Of a DNA stretch of 64,000 bases, positions 53,136 to 63,043 are shown in pieces; the first letter of the stretch is position 1, and the number at the start of each line of letters is the position of its first letter. The notes under the pieces are model-generated. The model did no database searches, was not told where the DNA came from, and saw only the letters and a list, made by a program, of their open reading frames with translations. This stretch comes from Agrobacterium vitis (lineage in GTDB: Bacteria > Pseudomonadota > Alphaproteobacteria > Rhizobiales > Rhizobiaceae): assembly GCF_037039395.1 (NCBI RefSeq), contig NZ_CP146244.1, positions 620,001-684,000 of the forward strand, written 5' to 3'. The translations under genes and the position numbers were made by a program.

Positions 53136-55475
53136 ATGTCGAAGCATAATGCGAAATCCATGACCTCACCACCCGATGCGCCGATTGCGCGAAGCGATCT
53201 GATCGCGCGCATCGTCCATGACATCCGCCCCGTCATCGTTGTGACTGCGCCCGCAGGCTTCGGCAAGACCTGGCTTTTCCAGGCCTTGATCGCGACACTG
53301 GGGTCTGATGCCGCCCAGTGGACGGTGTATGATTGCTCAACCGTCTCTCCTGACCTTTCGCGGCTTGAGCTAGGACATCGCTATGCCATTGCCCTGCGCC
53401 CCGGCGAGAGCTTGCCCGGACTGGAGCGGCTGCGCCTTTATGGTCAGGTGCTGGATCTTGATGGTGAGGATCTTCTTCTGTCTCAGGACGGATTGAGCCA
53501 CCGTGATTGGGACAGATGTGCCGGCTGGCCGGTTCTGTTGTCACCGGGGGTGGATTGTCAGGATACCCATGCTGGGCAAAATCGGCTTTCGAGTTTTCTG
53601 GCCGATGACTGTCTGGTGGGCCTTGATGATGCTGATATGTCGGCGCTGCTGGTCTGTGGACAGGACTGGCCGTCCTGGCTTGCCATGCGTCTGCCACCGC
53701 TTGCCCATCCCGCCACCGCGGCCTGCCAAAGGATCAACAGCGCTTTGCCCGGCGCGCTGGAGCAAGAAATGCTCCGACGTCTCGCCGATCCGTTTCGGGC
53801 TGCTGATCCGTCTGGCGTTCTGGCGCAGGCTTTACGCCGCAACCCGCGAAATCTGGAGACGGTGATCCTGCGGTTGCTGGCGTGCAATCAGGGCAAGGAC
53901 GCGCTGGCACTGTTTTGCAAGGCAGGCGGCTGGTTTCTCTATTATCGGCTGGGCCATGAGGCGTTCTTGCGTGTGGTGACAGGTCTTGAGGCGGGCTGTG
54001 ACGATCTGCCGGAAGAGCTGGCCATCAGTCGCGCCTTCCTGATGATCAAAGCCGGTGATGTGGCATGGGCAATGCAATTTCTGGTCCAGCGCTTCGGCGT
54101 GGAAATGCGCAATGTCTTGGCTGTTTTCGCAGGCGATAGTGTGCTTTCCCTGCGTGTCAGGCTGTTTCGTATCACGGTCCTGATTTACGAGGATGTTGCG
54201 CCGACCGACAGATTGCTGGAAGCGCTGTTTGAGATTGGCGGCGAGTTACCGCTGGACGAGCCGGAGCAGCGCGGATCATTTTACAACGCCATGCTGGAAT
54301 TTTTCCTTCGGCTCCGGCGCTACGAAGAGGCAAATGGCATGGCCGAAAAGGCCATGAAGGCCTATCGGCAGGCGGATTGTCCCATTCTGTGCTTTTATAT
54401 AGCGCTGCATCAATCGGTGCTCAGCCTTTTGACCTCCGATTTCAACCGCATGGGCCAGTCTCTGCGGCTTGCCGAGGATATGCTGGCAAAAACAGGCTTT
54501 GACAGTCCCGGAGATCGTCGCTTTCTTGATCTGCTGACGGCTTGCATGGCCTATGAAAACGGCGAACCAGCGGTGCTGCTTGGCTTTTTGCAAGAAGATA
54601 TGGCCGCAATGATTGCGGGCGAGTTGTGGCCAAGTCTGGCGGATGTCGCCATTTACTACGGCAGCCATGCTTTGAGCGTCCACATGTCCACCCGCGTCGC
54701 TCTTCGTTTTCTGGATGGCTGGAGCGTTTACCAGCCGATGAACCGGCAGTTTCGCCTCTCATTGGATGTGCGCAAGGCGCAGATCCTGCAAAGCGGCAAT
54801 TGCTGGGGCGATGCGACTCGGCTTCTTGCGCCGTTGCGGGCCGGGTTTGATCGGGTGTGGATTGAAAGCGCACAGGAGGCGCTTGCCCGATTGGCGGGTC
54901 GAGACGAGATTACGCTGGCCTTGAGCTGGCTGCGGCAAATCTCCTACGAGCGCCCGGGTTTTCCCCATCTCGACCGCAAGCTTGAGGTGATGTTGACCAA
55001 CCCGCATCTGCTGGTCCGGCAGGAAATTGCGGTTTCCCTCTGGCTGGCCTTCGTCTTGCGGCAAACGCAGCAAAATTCCAAAGCCCGCACTCTGCTGCGG
55101 CAGGTGTTTGAACGCTGCGCAAGCCATGGCGGACTGACGGCCCTTTCAGAGGAATGGCTGTTTCTCGATCACTTGCTGCAAGACAGACGGATAGTCGAAT
55201 TCGTGATGGCGGCCACCCCGGCGCGGGCTATCCTGCGGCGGCTGGACAAGGGGCGTCACAGTAGTCTTGCGGCGGCCCGAACCCGGTTGACCCAGCAGGA
55301 ATTGAAAATCCTGACCATGCTGGCGGAAGGTGCCTCCAACAAGCTGATTGCCCGCAATAGCGGCATTTCAGAGCCGACGGTGAAATTTCATCTGAAGAAT
55401 GTCTATCGCAAACTTGGCTGCTCCCGTCGTCACGATGCGATTGCAGCGGCAAAGGCGCTGGGGTGGGTGCGCTAA
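53136..55475 (+). CDS. Large LuxR-family regulator with N-terminal P-loop domain (MalT-like)
   Basis: A 779-residue regulator: P-loop APAGFGKT (38-45) of a STAND-type ATPase, a central helical-repeat region (about 250-690, TPR-like), and a C-terminal LuxR helix-turn-helix (about 716-775, LTQQELKILTMLAEGASNKLIARNSG). It is shorter than MalT (about 900). ATG 53136 has no convincing ribosome site and lies only 20 bases from the palindromic element, so the start may be one of the next ATGs. The hydantoinase/peptide transporter operon begins 174 bases after its end on the same strand and is its likely target. Confidence 0.85.
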   Translation: MSKHNAKSMTSPPDAPIARSDLIARIVHDIRPVIVVTAPAGFGKTWLFQALIATLGSDAAQWTVYDCSTVSPDLSRLELGHRYAIALRPGESLPGLERLRLYGQVLDLDGEDLLLSQDGLSHRDWDRCAGWPVLLSPGVDCQDTHAGQNRLSSFLADDCLVGLDDADMSALLVCGQDWPSWLAMRLPPLAHPATAACQRINSALPGALEQEMLRRLADPFRAADPSGVLAQALRRNPRNLETVILRLLACNQGKDALALFCKAGGWFLYYRLGHEAFLRVVTGLEAGCDDLPEELAISRAFLMIKAGDVAWAMQFLVQRFGVEMRNVLAVFAGDSVLSLRVRLFRITVLIYEDVAPTDRLLEALFEIGGELPLDEPEQRGSFYNAMLEFFLRLRRYEEANGMAEKAMKAYRQADCPILCFYIALHQSVLSLLTSDFNRMGQSLRLAEDMLAKTGFDSPGDRRFLDLLTACMAYENGEPAVLLGFLQEDMAAMIAGELWPSLADVAIYYGSHALSVHMSTRVALRFLDGWSVYQPMNRQFRLSLDVRKAQILQSGNCWGDATRLLAPLRAGFDRVWIESAQEALARLAGRDEITLALSWLRQISYERPGFPHLDRKLEVMLTNPHLLVRQEIAVSLWLAFVLRQTQQNSKARTLLRQVFERCASHGGLTALSEEWLFLDHLLQDRRIVEFVMAATPARAILRRLDKGRHSSLAAARTRLTQQELKILTMLAEGASNKLIARNSGISEPTVKFHLKNVYRKLGCSRRHDAIAAAKALGWVR

Positions 55476-55649
55476 TCGCTGCTCACTGAAATACTTTAGC
55501 TCTTTGTCTTGCGTGCCGCCCGCAAAGCGGGTTCCGGTCACAGCTGGAACGCTTTAAAACCTATCCTTATTTTGTAAAAACCTATCCTTCGCCCGCATTG
55601 CTCTTGCCAGTCCTTCCGCGCCACCATGGCGCAAAGAGGGAATGGTGGG

Positions 55650-56678
55650 ATGATTTTGCATGTTGTCGAACAGATCGTGAGACGGGTGTTTTCCGTTGTC
55701 ATGGTGCTGTTCGTGCTGTCTTTGATGATTTTTGCGCTGGCCCGTGTGGTGCCCGGTGATCCGGTCCGCATGGCGCTGGGGCCGTCGGCATCGCAAGAGC
55801 AGGTCACGGCGCTGGCTCGCGAAATGGGTCTCGATCAGCCGGTGATCGTGCAATATGGCCGCTATATCGCCAACGCCCTGCAAGGCGATCTTGGTCAATC
55901 GCTGTCGTCGCATCGCCCCGTCATTCATGATGTCGTTGAATTTCTCCCCGCCACGCTGGAGCTTGTGGTGGTCACCGTCATTCTTGATCTGCTGATTGCC
56001 ATTCCGCTAGGCGTCATTACGGCACGCCATCGCAACACCTGGATCGACAATCTCGGACGGCTGTTTTCCATGGTGGGTGTTACCGTTCCGTCCTTTCTGT
56101 TTGCCATCGGCCTGCAATTGTTTGCGGCGAATTTTCTACCGGGTTGGCCTTTGCTGGGGCAGGTGAATTTCGATCTTCATGCCCCCGCCGGGCCAACTGG
56201 CTTTCTGCTGGTGGATAGCCTGATCCATGGTCGTGCCGATGTGTTTGTGGATGCCCTGCAACATCTGATCTTTCCGGCATTGGCGCTGGCTATGGCTGGC
56301 ATTGGCCAGATCACCCGCATCATGCGCTCGGCAATGATTGAAAACCAGCGCAAGGACCATGTGTTGACGTTGCTGAGTTTTGGTGTGCCGGATCGTGTCG
56401 TGACCTTTCGCTACCTGCTCAAGCTGTCGTCTGTAGCGCCTCTGACCATCATGGGGCTGGAATTTGCCTCGCTGATTGGCAATGCCTTTGTGGTGGAAAT
56501 GGTGTTTGGCTGGGGCGGGTTTGCCTCCTACGGTCTCAACGCCATCCTGCAAAAAGACCTCAACGCTCTGATGGCGGTGGTGCTGATTTCCGGCCTTTTC
56601 TTCATTCTCGCCAATCTCGTCATCGATCTGGTTGTCAGCCTGATTGATCCGCGTCTGCGTTTTCGGGGAGGCCAATGA
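55650..56678 (+). CDS. Peptide-type ABC transporter permease (DppB-like)
   Basis: A 342-residue permease with six helices; GPSASQEQVTALAREMGLDQPVIVQYGRYI is the usual DppB loop. The coupling loop (ENQRKDHVLTLLSFGVPDRVVTFRYLLK) diverges from the common RTARAKG form. ATG 55650 has GAGGGAA eight bases upstream. It overlaps the next permease start by four bases and opens the third peptide-type operon. Confidence 0.92.
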   Translation: MILHVVEQIVRRVFSVVMVLFVLSLMIFALARVVPGDPVRMALGPSASQEQVTALAREMGLDQPVIVQYGRYIANALQGDLGQSLSSHRPVIHDVVEFLPATLELVVVTVILDLLIAIPLGVITARHRNTWIDNLGRLFSMVGVTVPSFLFAIGLQLFAANFLPGWPLLGQVNFDLHAPAGPTGFLLVDSLIHGRADVFVDALQHLIFPALALAMAGIGQITRIMRSAMIENQRKDHVLTLLSFGVPDRVVTFRYLLKLSSVAPLTIMGLEFASLIGNAFVVEMVFGWGGFASYGLNAILQKDLNALMAVVLISGLFFILANLVIDLVVSLIDPRLRFRGGQ

Positions 56679-57553
56679 TGAGCCCCAATTCTATGATGAA
56701 CAAGCGCGATCTCTCAGCCGGTTACATGAGCTGGTATCGCTTTTCTCGCAATCCTGCCGCTTTGATCGGCGCGTTGATTGTGCTCTCCGTCGTGGTTATG
56801 GCGATCCTTGCGCCGCTGATCACGCCCTTTCCCAGCCATATCGGCTCCATTGTCGATTTTCGCCATCGGCACAATCCGCCGAACCTCATCAACTGGTTTG
56901 GCACCGATAAGGTGGGCCGCGATCTGTTTACCCGCACCATTTTCGGCTTTCGCGTCTCGCTGCTGCTGGTGTTTGGCGTGTTGGGGATTTCGGTGCCTGT
57001 TGGTGCGGTTCTGGGCCTCTGCGCTGGCTATTTCGGCGGCTGGACCGAGCGGTTGATCACCGGCTTTACCAATATCATGCTGGCCATTCCGCCGCTGGTG
57101 ATGGCGCTGGCGATTGGCAATGTGCTGGAGCCAAACCTGATCAATGCCATGATTGCGATTACGCTTTTATGGTGGACCTGGCATGCGCGGCTTGTCTACC
57201 GCGTCACGGTCTCCATTGCCGGAGAGGATTTTATCGAGGCGGCGCGTTTGGCCGGGGCTGGTCCCATCCATATCCTGTTTCGGGAAATCCTGCCCAATTG
57301 CATCGCGGTGATCTCGGTCAAGACCACGCTGGATGCCGCCTTTGTCATTCTGTTTGGCGCAACCTTGTCCTTCCTCGGTTTTGGGGTGAAGCCACCAACA
57401 CCAGACCTCGGCTCCATGGTGGCCGATGGGCGTCAGTTTTTGCCGGAAAAATGGTGGGAAGTGCTGGCTCCGGGTGGTGCGATTTTCTACGCCACTCTCG
57501 GCTTTAACCTGCTGGGCGATGGTCTACGCGACATGTTCGATGTGGAGGCGTGA
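56675..57553 (+). CDS. Peptide-type ABC transporter permease (DppC-like)
   Basis: A 292-residue permease: WFGTDKVGRDLFTRTIFGFR and the coupling loop SIAGEDFIEAARLAGAGPIHILFREILPN are standard. Its start overlaps the previous stop (ATGA), and the ATPase gene begins two bases after its stop, so the three genes are tightly coupled. Confidence 0.92.
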   Translation: MMSPNSMMNKRDLSAGYMSWYRFSRNPAALIGALIVLSVVVMAILAPLITPFPSHIGSIVDFRHRHNPPNLINWFGTDKVGRDLFTRTIFGFRVSLLLVFGVLGISVPVGAVLGLCAGYFGGWTERLITGFTNIMLAIPPLVMALAIGNVLEPNLINAMIAITLLWWTWHARLVYRVTVSIAGEDFIEAARLAGAGPIHILFREILPNCIAVISVKTTLDAAFVILFGATLSFLGFGVKPPTPDLGSMVADGRQFLPEKWWEVLAPGGAIFYATLGFNLLGDGLRDMFDVEA

Positions 57554-57555
57554 CC

Positions 57556-59223
57556 ATGGCTGATCCTTTGCTGAGCGTGCAGGATTTGACCGTTGCCTTC
57601 TCCGGCTATGGCGGGGTAAATCGGGTGTTGCACGATATCTCTTTCACCATCGATGCTGGAGAACGGGTCGCGCTGATTGGCGAAACCGGATCAGGCAAAT
57701 CCGTCACGTCAAAGGCCATTCTCGGCACTTTGCCGGGTAATGCCAAGGTCGAGGCGGGCGCCATTGCCTATCGCGGACGGCAATTGCTGACGCTGCCATC
57801 GGCTGAGCGCAACAAGCTCAAAGGCACAGCTTTTTCCATCATCATGCAGGATCCGCTGTCCTCCTTCAATCCGGTGTTTCGCATTGGTCGGCATCTGGAA
57901 GATGTGATGCATTATGCCGATAGCAATCAGGGCATTTATGACACGCCGAAGGGGCGTAAGCAGCGGATTTTCGAAGTGTTGCGCAAGGTGCAACTGGGCG
58001 ATGTTGAACGGGTGTTCAACGCCTGGCCGTTCGAGCTGTCGGGCGGCATGCGCCAAAGGGTGCTGATTGCGCTGGCGCTTTTGCACCAACCCGATCTGTT
58101 GATTGCCGACGAGCCGGGCACGGCGCTGGATGTGACCACGCAGGATGAGATTCTGCGGCTGATTAACCGTCTTGTGACAAACGAGGGCCTGTCGCTACTG
58201 ATGATCACCCACAATCTCGGCGTGGTGCGCCAGACGGCAGACCGGGTGATTGTCATGCAGCATGGCCGCGTTGTCGAACACGGATCATTGTCATCCGTAT
58301 TTCAGGCGCCACAACAGGCCTATACCCGCGAGTTGATGGCGGCGGTGCCGCCGCTCTATGGCGAAGGCGTGGTTGATCAGCCGGTCAGTGATAGGGCCCC
58401 GATCATCACTTTGAGCAATGTGCGCAAACTCTATGCCAAGCGGGTGCTGTTTGGCGCAAAGCGCGGCCATCTGGCCGTTAACAACATCAATCTTCAGGTC
58501 AATGCGGGCGAAATTTTTGGCCTTGCCGGAGAAAGCGGCTCTGGCAAAACCACGCTGGCGCGGATGATGATGGACCTGTTGCAGCCCAGCGATGGCGAGA
58601 TTGTCGTGAGCGGAACGCCCAGAGATGGTGCGTTGCGCCTCAGCCAGATTGTCTACCAAAATCCTGGCACGTCGCTGAACCCCAAGCGCACGGTGGCGCA
58701 GATTTTGGCCGTTCCCTTGGCCCATGTGGGTCTGGATAAGGAGCAACGTAAATCACGAATGGCCGAGCTTCTCGACCTTGTGCGCCTGCCCGCCAATTTC
58801 GTCTCAAAATACCCGCATGAGCTATCTGGCGGGCAAAAGCAGCGCGTTGCCATTGCCCGCGCCTTGGCGGCCAATCCGCAGATCATCATTCTGGATGAGC
58901 CGACATCGGCACTTGATGTGTCGGTGCAGAAAACCGTGATTGAGCTGCTGTTGGACCTGCGGGCAAAGCTTGGCCTGACCTATGTGATTATTTCCCATGA
59001 TCTGTCTTTGATGCGCAATTTCTGCTCGCGCATCGTCATCATGTACAAGGGCGAAATCGTTGAACAGGGCACGCCTGCCGAGGTGTTCTCAACCGCCCGC
59101 CACCCTTACACCCGCGCCCTCATTGCCGCCATTCCGGTTCTAACCGATGCGCAAGAGGCGTTGAAACCCACCATTAGTGAAGAGGAACGAGGCCGCTTTC
59201 TGGTGCAAAGCACCGGACTGTGA
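57556..59223 (+). CDS. Fused two-domain ABC ATPase of peptide type
   Basis: A 555-residue protein with two ATPase domains: Walker A GETGSGKS (42-49) with LLIADEPGTALD, and GESGSGKTT (from 325) with signature LSGGQKQR and IIILDEPTSALD. In domain 1 a glycine replaces the usual threonine of DEPT. ATG 57556 has GGAGG seven bases upstream; a GTG at 57550 is too close to it. It powers the two permeases upstream. Confidence 0.93.
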   Translation: MADPLLSVQDLTVAFSGYGGVNRVLHDISFTIDAGERVALIGETGSGKSVTSKAILGTLPGNAKVEAGAIAYRGRQLLTLPSAERNKLKGTAFSIIMQDPLSSFNPVFRIGRHLEDVMHYADSNQGIYDTPKGRKQRIFEVLRKVQLGDVERVFNAWPFELSGGMRQRVLIALALLHQPDLLIADEPGTALDVTTQDEILRLINRLVTNEGLSLLMITHNLGVVRQTADRVIVMQHGRVVEHGSLSSVFQAPQQAYTRELMAAVPPLYGEGVVDQPVSDRAPIITLSNVRKLYAKRVLFGAKRGHLAVNNINLQVNAGEIFGLAGESGSGKTTLARMMMDLLQPSDGEIVVSGTPRDGALRLSQIVYQNPGTSLNPKRTVAQILAVPLAHVGLDKEQRKSRMAELLDLVRLPANFVSKYPHELSGGQKQRVAIARALAANPQIIILDEPTSALDVSVQKTVIELLLDLRAKLGLTYVIISHDLSLMRNFCSRIVIMYKGEIVEQGTPAEVFSTARHPYTRALIAAIPVLTDAQEALKPTISEEERGRFLVQSTGL

Positions 59224-59248
59224 ACTCGTTGTTGAAAGGAAAACACAC

Positions 59249-60802
59249 GTGTACCGATTGGGAATAGATGTGGGCGGCACCAATACGGATGCTGTGGTCA
59301 TGCAAGGCGGCAAGGTTCTGTCCGGGATCAAGGCTCCAACGTCGGAGGATGTCACGACAGGCGTGGTCGAGGCCATGGAAGGGGCCATCAAGGCCGCAGG
59401 CATTGACCGCAGCCTTGTCACCAATGTGATGATCGGCACCACCCATTTCACCAATGCGGTGATTGAGCGCAAGCATATGACGCAGGTGGCCGCCATCCGC
59501 CTCGGCCTGCCCGCCACCGCCTGCCTGCCGCCTGCCATCGATTGGCCGGAAGATTTGAAGCCCGTGGTTGGTAAGCACGGCTATATGGTGCGCGGCGGCT
59601 ATGAATTTGATGGCCGCGAAATCTCGCCGCTGGATGAAGACGAGATCAAGCGCATCGCCGGTGAAATCCGCGCCAACAATCTCAAAGCCGCTGCTGTTAC
59701 CTGCGTGTTCGGCCCTATCAATGCGGCGATGGAGCAACGGACCAAAGCGATCTTGCAGGAGCATTGCCCCGGTCTGCCGGTGGTGATGTCCACCGATATT
59801 GGCCGTATCGGGTTGCTGGAGCGCGAAAGTGCGGCGATCATGAATGCCAGCCTGTTGGAACTGGCTTACAAAACCGTGCGGGCTTTTGGCGAAGCGCTGA
59901 AAAGCGCTGGCCTGACCTGCCCCTTTCATATCACCCAGAACGACGGCACACTGATGGCGGCAGAGACGGTGAAGGATTTCCCGGTTCTGACCTTCGCCTC
60001 CGGCCCGACCAATTCCATGCGCGGTGCGGCCTTCCTCACCGGCGTGCAGGAAGCGATTGTGGTCGATATTGGCGGCACGACCTCGGATGTCGGGGCACTG
60101 CATCTGGGCTTTCCGCGGCAGGCGGCAACGGTGGTGGATGTTGGCGGCGTGCGCACCAATTTCCGCATGCCGGATGTGTTTTCCATCGGTCTGGGTGGCG
60201 GCTCCTTGGTGCGGGGTGAGGCTGAGACCGTGACCGTTGGCCCACAATCGGTGGGCTATCGCATCACCTCTGAGGCCAAGGTATTTGGCGGTGCAACGCT
60301 GACGGCCACCGATATCGCCGTGGCCGCTGGCCATGCCGATGTGGGTGACAAGAGCAAGGTGGCCGATGTTTCGCCTGAGCTTGCCAAGGCGGCCCTTGCC
60401 CGCATCCATCAGATGCTGGAAAATGCCATTGAGCGCAGCCGCGTTTCACCAGAGCCGATCCCGGTGATTGCCGTTGGCGGCGGCTCCATCCTGATGCCGG
60501 ATAAGCTGGGTGATTTTCAGATCATTCGGCCGGAAAATTTCTCCGTTGCCAATGCCGTTGGTGCCGCCATTGCCCAGATTTCCGGCGAAGTGGATCGTGT
60601 CTTTGCCCTTGAAAATGGCCTGACCCGCGAGCTGTGCCTAAAGCAGGCCGAAGAGGAAGCGACGAAAAACGCCGTTGCTGCCGGGGCTGATCCAACCACC
60701 ATTCAGGTGATTGAGCGTGAAGATGTGCCTTTGGCCTATCTGCCCGGCAATGCCACCCGCATCCACGTCAAAGTCGTGGGTGAGATGGGTGGCCAGCTAT
60801 GA
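59249..60802 (+). CDS. Hydantoinase/oxoprolinase HyuA-type ATPase
   Basis: A 517-residue protein with the actin-like ATPase fold of HyuA: GIDVGGTNTDAVV at the start and DIGGTTSDVGAL near residue 275, both phosphate-binding loops. It is shorter than ATP-hydrolysing 5-oxoprolinases of about 700 residues, so it matches the A subunit alone. The start is GTG 59249 with AAAGGA upstream. No HyuB gene follows; two DUF917 genes do. It would cleave cyclic imides such as hydantoins or 5-oxoproline using ATP. It overlaps the next gene by four bases. Confidence 0.87.
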   Translation: MYRLGIDVGGTNTDAVVMQGGKVLSGIKAPTSEDVTTGVVEAMEGAIKAAGIDRSLVTNVMIGTTHFTNAVIERKHMTQVAAIRLGLPATACLPPAIDWPEDLKPVVGKHGYMVRGGYEFDGREISPLDEDEIKRIAGEIRANNLKAAAVTCVFGPINAAMEQRTKAILQEHCPGLPVVMSTDIGRIGLLERESAAIMNASLLELAYKTVRAFGEALKSAGLTCPFHITQNDGTLMAAETVKDFPVLTFASGPTNSMRGAAFLTGVQEAIVVDIGGTTSDVGALHLGFPRQAATVVDVGGVRTNFRMPDVFSIGLGGGSLVRGEAETVTVGPQSVGYRITSEAKVFGGATLTATDIAVAAGHADVGDKSKVADVSPELAKAALARIHQMLENAIERSRVSPEPIPVIAVGGGSILMPDKLGDFQIIRPENFSVANAVGAAIAQISGEVDRVFALENGLTRELCLKQAEEEATKNAVAAGADPTTIQVIEREDVPLAYLPGNATRIHVKVVGEMGGQL

Positions 60803-61923
60803 GCGCTATCATCTCCCAAAAGGATTATTTTGATCCGAAAGATCTCTGGATTCTCGATCACGACGATCTCCTGTCGCTGGAAATTGGCGCAGGTATTCTG
60901 GGCACCGGCGGCGGCGGCAATCCCTATATTGGCAAGCTGCGGGCGAGGCAGTTGCTGGATGAGGGTTATACGCTTTCCGTTCTGCCGCACCAGAAAATCC
61001 ACGATGATGCGCTCTGCGTGTCCGTGGGAGGCATTGGTGCGCCCGTGGTTGGCATTGAGCGTTTGCGCGAAGGCCGTGAGGGCCTGCGCTGCATTCGGGC
61101 GCTGGAAGCGCATCTGGACCTATCCATCGATGCCATTGTCTGCGAGGAAATCGGTGGCTCCAATGCCATGGAGCCGCTGGTCGTGGCGGCCTTGACGGGC
61201 CTGCCGGTGATCGATTGCGATGGCATGGGCCGGGCCTTCCCGGAAATGCAGATGACCACGTTTTCCATCTACGGCCACAGCTCCACCCCATCGGCGATGT
61301 GCGATGTGCATGGCAATGTCGTGCTGTTTCAGCATGCGGTGTCCGAGCTTTGGCACGAGCGCATGGCGCGGGCCTGCGTGGTGGCCCAAGGGGGGGCATC
61401 GACCCTGGCCTCGGCACCCATGACCGGGGCTTTTGTCAAGCAATTCGGCATTCCCAATTCCTACACCCAAGCCGTCAGCCTCGGGCAGGCGGTGCGGGCC
61501 GCGCAGAAAAACCATGATGACCCGATTGAAGCCATCTGCAAGAAGGAGAATGGCAAAAAGCTATTCACCGGCAAGATCAGCGATTTGAAGCGCCATTTGC
61601 GCGGCGGTTTTGTGCGCGGCGAAGTGCAGCTTTCCGGCATTGATGCCCACCACGGCGAAACCGGCTCAGTGCTGATCCAGAATGAAAATCTGGTGTTTTT
61701 CCATGATGGCGAGATGGAATGCTGCGTGCCGGACCTGATCCTGGTGCTGGATGTCGATAGCGGCGAGGCTATCACCACCGAAATGCTCCGCTACGGCCAG
61801 CGCGTCGCCATCGTTGCCCTGCCGTGCCATGCATTGCTGCGATCACGCGAAGCGCTGGACGTGGTTGGCCCTAAAGCCTTTGGGTTGGATGGCATTGTCT
61901 ACACCCCGATGAAAGGATCGTGA
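60799..61923 (+). CDS. DUF917 (S-methyl-thiohydantoin desulfurase-like) protein, first copy
   Basis: A 374-residue member of DUF917 (PF06032): LEIGAGILGTGGGGNPYIGKL near the N-terminus, EEIGGSNAMEPLVVAALTGLPVIDCDGMGRAFPEMQM in the middle and VRGEVQLSG in the C-terminal domain. The family accompanies HyuA-type enzymes and is linked to (thio)hydantoin breakdown. It is coupled to hyuA by an ATGA overlap. Confidence 0.88.
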   Translation: MSAIISQKDYFDPKDLWILDHDDLLSLEIGAGILGTGGGGNPYIGKLRARQLLDEGYTLSVLPHQKIHDDALCVSVGGIGAPVVGIERLREGREGLRCIRALEAHLDLSIDAIVCEEIGGSNAMEPLVVAALTGLPVIDCDGMGRAFPEMQMTTFSIYGHSSTPSAMCDVHGNVVLFQHAVSELWHERMARACVVAQGGASTLASAPMTGAFVKQFGIPNSYTQAVSLGQAVRAAQKNHDDPIEAICKKENGKKLFTGKISDLKRHLRGGFVRGEVQLSGIDAHHGETGSVLIQNENLVFFHDGEMECCVPDLILVLDVDSGEAITTEMLRYGQRVAIVALPCHALLRSREALDVVGPKAFGLDGIVYTPMKGS

Positions 61924-61925
61924 TC

Positions 61926-63002
61926 ATGGCCACTCTGGTGCAAGAACACGATTTGGAGGCTATTGCCTTGGGCGGTGCCTATCTCGGCACGGGCGGCGGC
62001 GGCGATCCCTATATCGGCAAGCTGATGGCGCAGGCGGCTCTTCGGGAACACGGACCTGTCTCCGTGGTGGCTGCGGATGAAGTGGATGACGAGACGCTGT
62101 GCATTTCCGTCTTCATGATGGGCGCGCCGACTGTGATGCTGGAAAAACTGCCCTCTGGTGCGGAAGTGCTGAAAGCCCTGCACGAGCTGGAGCAGTTTCT
62201 GGGTCGCAAGGCTGGAGCGATCCTCTGCGTTGAGGCGGGCGGTTTGAATTCCACCATTCCCTATATGGTGGCTGCTGTGACCGGACTGCCTTTGGTGGAC
62301 GGCGATGGCATGGGCCGGGCTTTCCCTGAATTGCAGATGGTGAGTTTCACCCTGCATGGTATCTCGGCAAGCCCGCTGGTTTTGGCCGATGACAAGGGCA
62401 ATTCCTCACTGTTCTCAGCTGTTTCCAATTTGTGGACCGAGAAAATGGCCCGCGCCGTGACCATTCAAATGGGCGGTGCCGCCCTTGTGGCCGCCTATGC
62501 CATGAGCGGCAAGCAGATGAAGCAGGCGCTGTTGCATGGCACGATGACGCAAATCCGCACCATTGGCGAAACCATCCTGTCCGAGCGCGCCCGTTCACGT
62601 CATGCTGGGAACGCCTTGCGCGAAAAGCTTGGCGGTACCCATCTTTTCACCGGTCGCGTGGTGGATGTGGAGCGCGCCACAACGGGTGGCTTTGCCCGTG
62701 GCAAGCTGATCTTGCGCGGTGTGGACCGCTTTGCAGGTCAGCGCTTTGCCGTGCATTTTCAAAACGAGTTTTTGCTGGCCGAAGGCGAAAATGGCGAAAC
62801 CGTTTGGGCCACGCCCGACCTGATTTGCGCTCTTGATGCCGATATGGGCCTGCCCGTCACCACTGAACAGATGCGCTACGGCTTGATGGTGGAATTCACC
62901 GGCATCCCCGCTGATCCGCAATGGCATACGCCAGGAGGGCTCGCGCTCGCGGGGCCGGGCTATTTTGGCTACGGCGACTGCGCAAAGCCACTCTCAGCGT
63001 GA
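61926..63002 (+). CDS. DUF917 (S-methyl-thiohydantoin desulfurase-like) protein, second copy
   Basis: A 358-residue paralogue of the preceding gene with the same order of motifs: GGAYLGTGGGGDPYIGKL, GLPLVDGDGMGRAFPELQM and FARGKLILRG. ATG 61926 has AAGGA eight bases upstream. The two proteins probably form a hetero-oligomer or act on successive intermediates. A binding protein follows after 41 bases. Confidence 0.88.
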   Translation: MATLVQEHDLEAIALGGAYLGTGGGGDPYIGKLMAQAALREHGPVSVVAADEVDDETLCISVFMMGAPTVMLEKLPSGAEVLKALHELEQFLGRKAGAILCVEAGGLNSTIPYMVAAVTGLPLVDGDGMGRAFPELQMVSFTLHGISASPLVLADDKGNSSLFSAVSNLWTEKMARAVTIQMGGAALVAAYAMSGKQMKQALLHGTMTQIRTIGETILSERARSRHAGNALREKLGGTHLFTGRVVDVERATTGGFARGKLILRGVDRFAGQRFAVHFQNEFLLAEGENGETVWATPDLICALDADMGLPVTTEQMRYGLMVEFTGIPADPQWHTPGGLALAGPGYFGYGDCAKPLSA

Positions 63003-63043
63003 TCTTTTAAAATACAGCGAACTGTCAAAAAAAGGGGAATGAG

